Shown here in pieces: positions 57,725 to 64,000 of a stretch of 64,000 nucleotides of DNA. Location: the NCBI GenBank assembly GCA_026545765.1, contig CM048840.1, forward strand, positions 50,716,580-50,780,579, written 5' to 3'. The stretch comes from Plantago major. Lineage: Eukaryota; Streptophyta; Magnoliopsida; Lamiales; Plantaginaceae. Each line of letters begins with the position of its first letter. The first letter of the stretch is position 1. The translations under genes and the position numbers were made by a program. The notes below the pieces were generated by a model that searched no databases, was not told the origin of the DNA, and saw only the letters and a program-made list of their open reading frames with translations.

Positions 57725-59250
57725 ATATATCAATTTTCAAATCTAACATCCACAATATGCATAAAATACTTCTATTTGTTACATTCGAAACACCAGGTTT
57801 CAAATTTCCATTACAAAATATGCATTCCACAAATTCGCAACATAAATTTCAAATTTCCAACACAAAATATGCACTCCACAAATTCACAATGTAAAATAGC
57901 CAATTCTACAAAAGTTGTTGGAAACCACAAACGAAGTTCACAACTTCACATATACATTTTCGATAAAAATGTCTACATCACTTGCATAAACATGGCTTGT
58001 TCATCGATAAACGAATTGCAGCCCCTGTACACATGAAAGGAAAATGCTAAGAGTGAATGCGTAAACTTGAAAAGCATATGCATATACGAAAGTTAGACAT
58101 GAAATTTTACATAGTAAATCAACATTCCAACACTATTGCTAATATCTCTTTTGAAGTCGGGTAACACGTTAGGTTTATTCACAAATTGCAATCACTTCAA
58201 AACTGCTTAATACTGAAAAGAATCCACATGAAGCAAAGGACCATAAGCTTCTTGAAGAAGCAGTACATATAAAACCATGACTCGTTGCACTCCTAGATAT
58301 CATGACATTTCTGTAAACAATCATAAGCTTATAGGCCATGGCTATGACATTTTTCGCAAATAAGCTGTTACACATATCTAATTACTTCTAATACTTTAAC
58401 TTTAACCAACTCAAGCAATAGTATCTCAATATTGTTACAAGTCTCATTTGAAGTGGTCACTCTATGGAAAGTAAAAAAGCTATAGTCTTATAGAGTACCT
58501 AATCTACAATTCAAATGGGCATGATAAATAAACTACTTAGGAAGATACTAATGGAACGGAGGTAGTAATTATCATCAACTAATTGCAATAGCCTCAATAA
58601 ATAGTACAAATATGATAAGTTCATGGTAGAAAATATAAGCAAGATTAAATTAGCATATAGCTTGTAATTAGATTGGCCGCAATGAACTCACATTTATTAC
58701 ACTATATATTTAAGTGGACAACTATTGAAGTTGTGGAATTGAGTACTTAATTTAAGTTAAATTAAACCCATTTGTAATATATATGTAAATTAGACTTAAA
58801 TTATAAAAAAAACTAACATGTTTAATTCATTCTAATTCTAAGCCCTAATGAAACTCCAACAAAATCAATTCATCGTTAAAAAAAACTCAATTTGTCTTCA
58901 ACAATTAAATTCCAAACACTAAATTAACCCCCAACAGAATCAATTCATCATTAAAATAACTCAAATGTCTTCTCCAATTAAATTCAAATCCCTAATTCCA
59001 CCCCCAACAACATCAATTCATCATAAAAAAGAAAAACAACAACAACGATAATTAATATTTCTTCCCCATCTTCTTTAATTAAATTGAAACTGATCAATTC
59101 ACACTAACCAAAATCTAATTTAACTCGAAAAAAAGACAATTCGTTATAAAAACAACGATAGTACTTACCTTCATATAATATTTTTATTATTTGTAACTAC
59201 TTGCCACAATAACACACGTAGCGTGTTCTAATGTTCTAGTAACTTATGAG
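57725..59250 (-). other. 3' non-coding part of the hAT element with short tandem repeats
   Basis: A ~48-base unit around AAATATGCATTCCACAAATT is present twice (57815-57890). A ~65-base unit around AATCAATTCATC(A/G)TTAAAA occurs three times (about 58862, 58930 and 59005). No gene is supported. Confidence 0.55.
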
Positions 59251-59749
59251 TCGAGTAACTTATGGATCAGGTAGTGTAATCACAAATGGATCTTCCATCT
59301 TCTGTAAAAGAAAAGAGCAAATAGAAAGAAATCAATGGTAACTTATAAAGTATAATAGAGCAGAGATTCCATACATAGAAGAAAATTAATATTCATACAA
59401 ATCATACCTTATCTTTCTTTTTCACCCCATGAAGATTACGACACCAATCTCTAGTGCACATCAACATTTCTACGGTCTTTGGTGCCAGAGAAGCACGGTA
59501 GGTATCAATCACTCTTGTACCAGCGCTAAAAGTTGATTCCGAAGCCACAGTACTGATTGGGATAGCTAGAATATTGGCAGCCATCCAAGAAAGAATTTTG
59601 TACTTTGTAGCATCTTTCCACCATTTCAAAGCATCTAGGTTCACCAGATCCATGCCAGGTGTGTTTTCTTGAGCGAGTCGACCATCTTCAAAATACGCAT
59701 CAAGCTCATTTTTGTGGCTAAACACTTTCTACATAAGATATGTGACTGA

Positions 59750-61067
59750 CACTACAAAAATCCAAGTGTTTAGCGGCGGATTTATCCGTCGCTAAGTCCT
59801 TAGCAACGGATAGAAATCGCGACGGATAAACCATTGACTTTTTAGCGACTGGTAGCTAATTTTCATTTAAAAAAAAAACAAAAATGCGATGTTTAGCGAC
59901 GGAACAATCCGTCGCTAAATAGCTTCTTTTTTTAAAAAAAAATTGCAGATTTATGAAAAATGGAAAACAGAAAAATATGAATAATTATACAATTTTATAA
60001 ATACAATATATAAATACATTCCATTTCATTTCATTTCACCAAAAATACTCAATTTGCTATAAAAATTTCAAACCTATACAAATCTAATACTAAATGTATA
60101 CTAATAAAAATTACATAATCAAATACAAAATCCTATACTAATACAAGATCAAATACATAATCAAATACAAGATCCTATACTAGTTAACACTACAAAATTA
60201 ATACAAATAAGAAATTATACAAAATTAATACAATAATTCAAATAAGATCTTGTTGCATCTTGACGAATCTTGGACGGGGGAAGTCGGATCGGATCGTGGA
60301 GGCAGTGGACGGTGGTGGCGGATGGTGGTGGCAGTGGAGTGGCGGATCTGGTGGTGGACGGTGGTGGCGCTTGGTGGTGGCAGTGCAGTGGTGTGGTGGC
60401 AGTGGAATGGTGTGGTGGTGGAGTGGTGGTGGCATTGGAGTGGAGTGGTGTGGTGGCAGTGGAATGGTGTGGTGGTGGAGTGGTGGTGGCAGTGGAGTGG
60501 AGTGGAGTGGTGTGGTGGTGGCCGTGGAGTGGTGTGGTGGTGGGTGGTGGTGGTGGAGTGGTGGTGGCAGTGGAGTGGAGTGGTGTGGGTGGTGGTGGTG
60601 GAGTGGTGGTGGCCGTGGTGGCAGTGGAAGGGTGGTGGTGTAGTGGAATGGTGGTGGTGGGAGGAAGGAAGTAGGAGAGATTAGGGTTTGTGAGTGAAGG
60701 GAGGAAGAGGAAGGGTTATATATTAGGGTTTATGCCGATTTTAGCGACGGATAGATCTATCCGTCGCTAAATAGCGACGGATAGATCTATCCGTCGCTAA
60801 ATTTAATTTTTTTTATTTTTAAATTACATATTTAAGGACGGATAATCTATCCGTCGTTAAAATACTATTTTTTTTTTTTGAAAATTAAAAAGTCAACAGA
60901 AGTGACGACGAATAGAATTATCCGTCATTATTTAGCGACTGATAGATATCCGTCGCTATTTAGCGACGGATTTAACGATGGATTAGCGACGGATAGGGTG
61001 AAACGCCCTATCCGTCGCTAATTTGAGCGATCCGTCGCTAAAACTATTTTGCAGAATTCTTGTAGTG
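59750..61067. mobile_element. CACTA element 3 (non-autonomous)
   Basis: CACTACAAAAATCC opens and GAATTCTTGTAGTG closes this 1.32-kb element. TGA is duplicated on both sides (59747-59749, 61068-61070), inside the hAT transposase sequence. GCGACGGATA motifs in both orientations fill both ends, with perfect palindromes at 60741-60770 and 60772-60799. A GTGGTGG-rich tract lies at about 60290-60665. The stretch GAGTGAAGGGAGGAAGAG followed by TTAGGGTTT (60690-60735) is shared with CACTA element 2 (34510-34550). Confidence 0.94.
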
Positions 61068-61654
61068 TGAGAAATGCACCCATACCCGTAGAGTGGGCTG
61101 CCAATGAAATAGATGTATCAAAGCTCAATGATTGAGAATTAGGTGTTGAAGAAGATGATGTAGAAGAACATGTTGAACTTGAAGAATACATCTTCTCATA
61201 TTGGTCATAGAGAGAATGAAGAGTTGTTCGAACATTCTTTTTATGATCTGCAACATCAGATGTTGGATATATCTTAGGGAAGCAATGATCAATCACCAAC
61301 ATTTTCAACCTGGGATCCAATATAGCAGCTATTGACATCAACAAGTGGCCACCCCAATACTTGTCGAATTTCAGCTTCCTTTTGCCAGCTATGACTCTGA
61401 TGAAGTCATCTTCATCATTAAGTTTACTATCCAACAACTCCTTAATGGCACAAACTTCTACAAGGTACAAATTTGCAGTTGGGTACTCAAAACCGGAAAT
61501 CACATGTGTTGCTTTCCAAAATGCTTGTAATACTACACAAACCTTTTCCACATTTACCCAATCATCATCATCTGGACAAATAAGCGAAATCCTTATCTCT
61601 TAGCTTGTACTTCGGAAAGCAATCTTTAAACTTAAGGGCAAAAACAAGCATCTT

Positions 61655-62425
61655 GTTGATATAAAACAATGTCCAATCCGTTTAAGACACTCTAAAGGCG
61701 AATTAGTACCTCAAAGGCTACACTCATAAAGAGGCTCGACCAAGTGGTCCGATACCACTGATTCATAAGTCCGAGGCTCATACACTAGAGCATCAAGACT
61801 TTGGTTCAAAGCAGGAAGAGGTCCGGACGCTCTTGATCCGACCCGCCTCACCACATGTTCACCTCTCACAGTATACATACGAGTAAAGAAGAGGTTAACT
61901 TAGGATTGCACAACCTATGGGTCGGACGTCGCGCCACCAAAGACCAAGTGTATGATGCTAAGCAACAACATTGTCCGGTCCGGACCATACACTTATCTAA
62001 AGTTCCGATCGTAACGCTGGAATACCAGTTATGCCTCCAACGACCCAGAAAGGCAAATGGATCAAAACCAACCTAATGGGCCTTGGGCCCAATAAGACAT
62101 TGGTGACTCATTGTGCAGCATACACTTGGCATAATCTCGTGAGTCCCTCCATTTTAAGAGACAAACCTATAAATATGGCACAGATTCCCATGCTACAGTA
62201 AGTCACTATTCCCCATAACCACACTTTAACAGAGTAGACACTCAATCTCTCTCAAGTAAAGTCTTTTATCTGGTTCCCCCCCCCCCCACTAGCCTTTGTG
62301 CAGGTCCCTAGCGAGAGGCGATCGTGACAACCTTGGGACTTCATCAGGCGGACTTGGGCGAGTCGTAGGGTTAGGACAATGACTTGGTAACAACTTAGTA
62401 GGTGTTGAGGATTCACCCCTCAACA
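61655..62425 (+). repeat. Solo LTR in the hAT transposase
   Basis: TGTTGATATAAAAC starts and CACCCCTCAACA ends this 771-bp block, giving TGTTGA/TCAACA inverted ends. CATCT is duplicated on both sides (61650-61654, 62426-62430). A TATA box candidate (CCTATAAATATGG, 62167-62179) and a C-run (62277-62290) are in + orientation. No internal region remains, so unequal recombination between two LTRs probably removed it. Confidence 0.9.
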
Positions 62426-63659
62426 CATCTCATATGTAGAATTCCACCTAGTTTTGTAATCCACCGCATCTCTTTTTGTAATGACTACAATTTAATCATG
62501 CTAAGACCATCCTGTACCAGCAAGTTAAGAATATGCGCGCAACACCTGACATGAAATAATTTTCCATTAAGAAGTAAGAACTTGTTCCTGGAAAAAGCAT
62601 CCTTCAAATGCTTGATAGAGTGTCATTATTAGATGCATTGTCAACTGCCCCGATAAAAAGGATTTCGGTTTCCTGTTTCAAAAATCGATAATTTTGTAAA
62701 ACTTCTTTCGAAGAATGGGCCAAACCGGGTCATTTCTCTTGTTTTTTTGAACAAAGGAAATCCACCCTGTATAAACTTTAGACTCCAAACCCCACTCTCT
62801 TAAGCACTTGTATATTCCATCTGCAATGACATGGCCTGAACGAGGAGGTGGGACATGAATAAAATTTAATACCCTCTTTTGAAGCTTCCAGTTGCTATCA
62901 ACCCAATGGCCTGTCAATACCATATATTCAATCTTCTGATTCTTCGACTTCCACAAGGCTGTAGTGAGACTGATCCTCTTAACTTTCTTGAATAGATTTG
63001 TCAGCGTGGTTTTTTCTCTCTCATACACAGAAAAGCAGTCTTTTGTTACAGCAGCCAAACTTATGTGTACCCAACCAGACATCCCTCTTTTCATCATTAT
63101 ATTAAACCCGACTTCCTCGACAATAGAAAAAGGATGATCGTGCATAGACACCCACTCTGCTACACTTTCTCTCATGGCTGACATATCAAATTTTCCGGTG
63201 TGAATATAAGAGTGGCCTGGTGTAGCTTCTGAACCGGCAGGAAAGTTAAGCTTCGCTTGTTTCTCATCGACGACCAATTTTCTCTTCAATTTTGGGCACA
63301 TATGCATGCATGTTCATATTAGTGGTGATGCATGTACTGTAATGCTTGATGTTTTTACTACAATGTACACATTGCACATATGCTGCTTTTCCATCGACAA
63401 AGTCCACCTCTTTGAAATTATCCCATGCCTTCGATGTCCTTTTTCTTTTCTTTCTATAAGGATCAAGACCATCACCACCACCAGCTTCTTCATTCTCCTT
63501 ATCGCCCGAATCATCATCTTATGTTCCCTCTTCATCAGCCTCTTCATCACTATTTGACTGTTCATCTCCATCATCGACGGGCTGATTACCTTCAGCATTA
63601 GCTAGCTCTTCTCCAGTCATTAGTGCTTCGGGATCAAGAATTTCAGGAGATGTAACCAT

Positions 63660-64000
63660 TTCAAAACCTAAGGTATAGAAAATATATCACAAGTTATGAT
63701 GTGAAACTGAAAAATGGAGTGAAAAAGCTATCAACCCCAAAACTAATATGCATTTCTAATCCTATAACAAATTACAATGAATACTCTTGCCCAAAAGCTT
63801 CTAGAGAGGAAGAATACAAAATCTAATCTGATTCAATTCCACAACAACCTAAATAGAATCTGATTCAATTCCACATCAAGCTAAATAGAATAATACCTTG
63901 TCGTAGAGATTGAGAATTAGCCTGTGTAGAACAAGAAGAAGCAGAGATCCAGCAGAGGAAAGGCGCAGCCGTCGGAAGTCGGAGGAGGGCCACAATAGCA
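63660..64000 (-). other. 5' leader region of the hAT element
   Basis: Upstream of the transposase start codon. TAAATAGAAT follows a repeated CTGATTCAATTCCACA..AC at 63829-63846 and 63861-63878. The last 100 bases are richer in G+C. No gene is recognised. Confidence 0.4.

Larger units (their letters stand above)
59402..63659 (-). pseudogene. hAT transposase with BED zinc finger, broken
   Basis: The start codon is at 63659 (minus) before an acidic leader with an in-frame TAA at 63519-63521. A BED zinc finger follows (WDNFKEVDF, CVHCSKNIKHYST, about 63430-63310). A 4-base GCAT duplication (ATGCATGCATATG, about 63296-63308) shifts frame before CPKLKRKLVVDEKQ. The RNase H-like core follows in the next frame (63307-62678: CFSVYEREK, LTGHWVDSNWKLQKRVLNFI), then VDNASNND and FHVRCCAHILNLLVQDGL around 62640-62520 with frame breaks. 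The DUF4413-like part is at 61600-61070 and the C-terminal dimerisation domain at 59725-59402 (ILAIPISTVASESTFSAGTR). A solo LTR and a CACTA element split the gene, which resembles RICESLEEPER/ZBED-type hAT genes. It is not functional. Confidence 0.9.
57472..64000 (-). mobile_element. hAT (Ac-like) transposon, right end outside window
   Basis: The left end is set at TAGGCCTGTATACAAG (57472), followed by GAGCTCGA- and GTTCG-type subterminal repeats (57530-57720), typical of plant hAT ends. The minus-strand transposase pseudogene ends at 59402. The right terminus, and therefore the 8-bp duplication, lies beyond 64000. Two later insertions (59750-61067 and 61655-62425) sit inside the coding region. 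Confidence 0.7.

Noticed and set aside
60250..60684. Three overlapping Trp/Gly-rich ORFs of 127-144 codons
   Set aside because: GTGGTGG simple repeat in CACTA element 3, open in all three frames.

Overview
This is nuclear plant DNA, almost certainly from a eudicot (possibly an asterid; that guess is weak). The grounds are split genes with GT/AG introns, a pentatricopeptide-repeat protein, a plastid-targeted translation factor, a BAHD acyltransferase, and a dense load of plant transposon families (Sirevirus-type copia, CACTA, hAT, Mutator-like and Tourist elements) in A+T-rich sequence. No prokaryotic features, CRISPR arrays, rRNA genes or credible tRNA genes were seen.

Layout. Bases 1-10161 are two Sirevirus-like copia elements in + orientation. 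The 3' part of element A (reverse transcriptase, RNase H, a long 3' ORF, multiplied polypurine tracts and a 3' LTR to about 5688) abuts or sits inside the 3' ORF region of element B, whose LTR runs 8564-10161. A degenerate ~50-bp tandem repeat (10205-11105) and a Tourist-like MITE (11309-11431) follow. Bases 11859-17761 hold a minus-strand, non-coding LTR element with three LTR-like segments, flanked by a 5-bp duplication. A LINE-type RNase H relic lies near 18.2 kb. Bases 19.6-21.5 kb are a TCTAGTTTTTAC-repeat region with a gene scrap resembling the start of AP-4 epsilon. Between 21.9 and 25.7 kb are two Mutator-like elements and one hAT MITE, and a CACTA element lies at 25948-27192. Bases 27303-35331 are a three-level nest: a CACTA element in the LTR of a copia-like element that itself sits in a small hAT-like element. 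The non-coding interior of that copia-like element is unusually rich in short hairpins. Bases 35.3-43.3 kb hold a minisatellite, a foldback element, a short non-autonomous LTR element and an LTR fragment.

Genes are concentrated between 43.4 and 57.2 kb. They are a 5'-truncated PPR gene (+, 43376-44800), an intact BAHD acyltransferase (+, 48201-49529), a six-exon QWRF-motif microtubule-associated protein (+, 51420-53539) and a nine-exon chloroplast initiation factor IF-3 (-, 54460-57150), the last two convergent. From memory, Arabidopsis also keeps IF-3 and QWRF genes as neighbours (At4g30690/At4g30710 and At2g24060/At2g24070), with PPR gene At4g30825 nearby, so this looks like conserved microsynteny invaded by transposons. 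Three of the genes point to organelle or cytoskeleton housekeeping. The BAHD gene is probably specialised metabolism.

Bases 57472-64000 are the left part of a large hAT element on the minus strand. Its transposase pseudogene is interrupted by a CACTA element (59750-61067) and a solo LTR (61655-62425), each with a perfect target-site duplication. Gene models were built by eye from splice signals and reading frame; family names for transposons rest on terminal motifs and target-site duplications.
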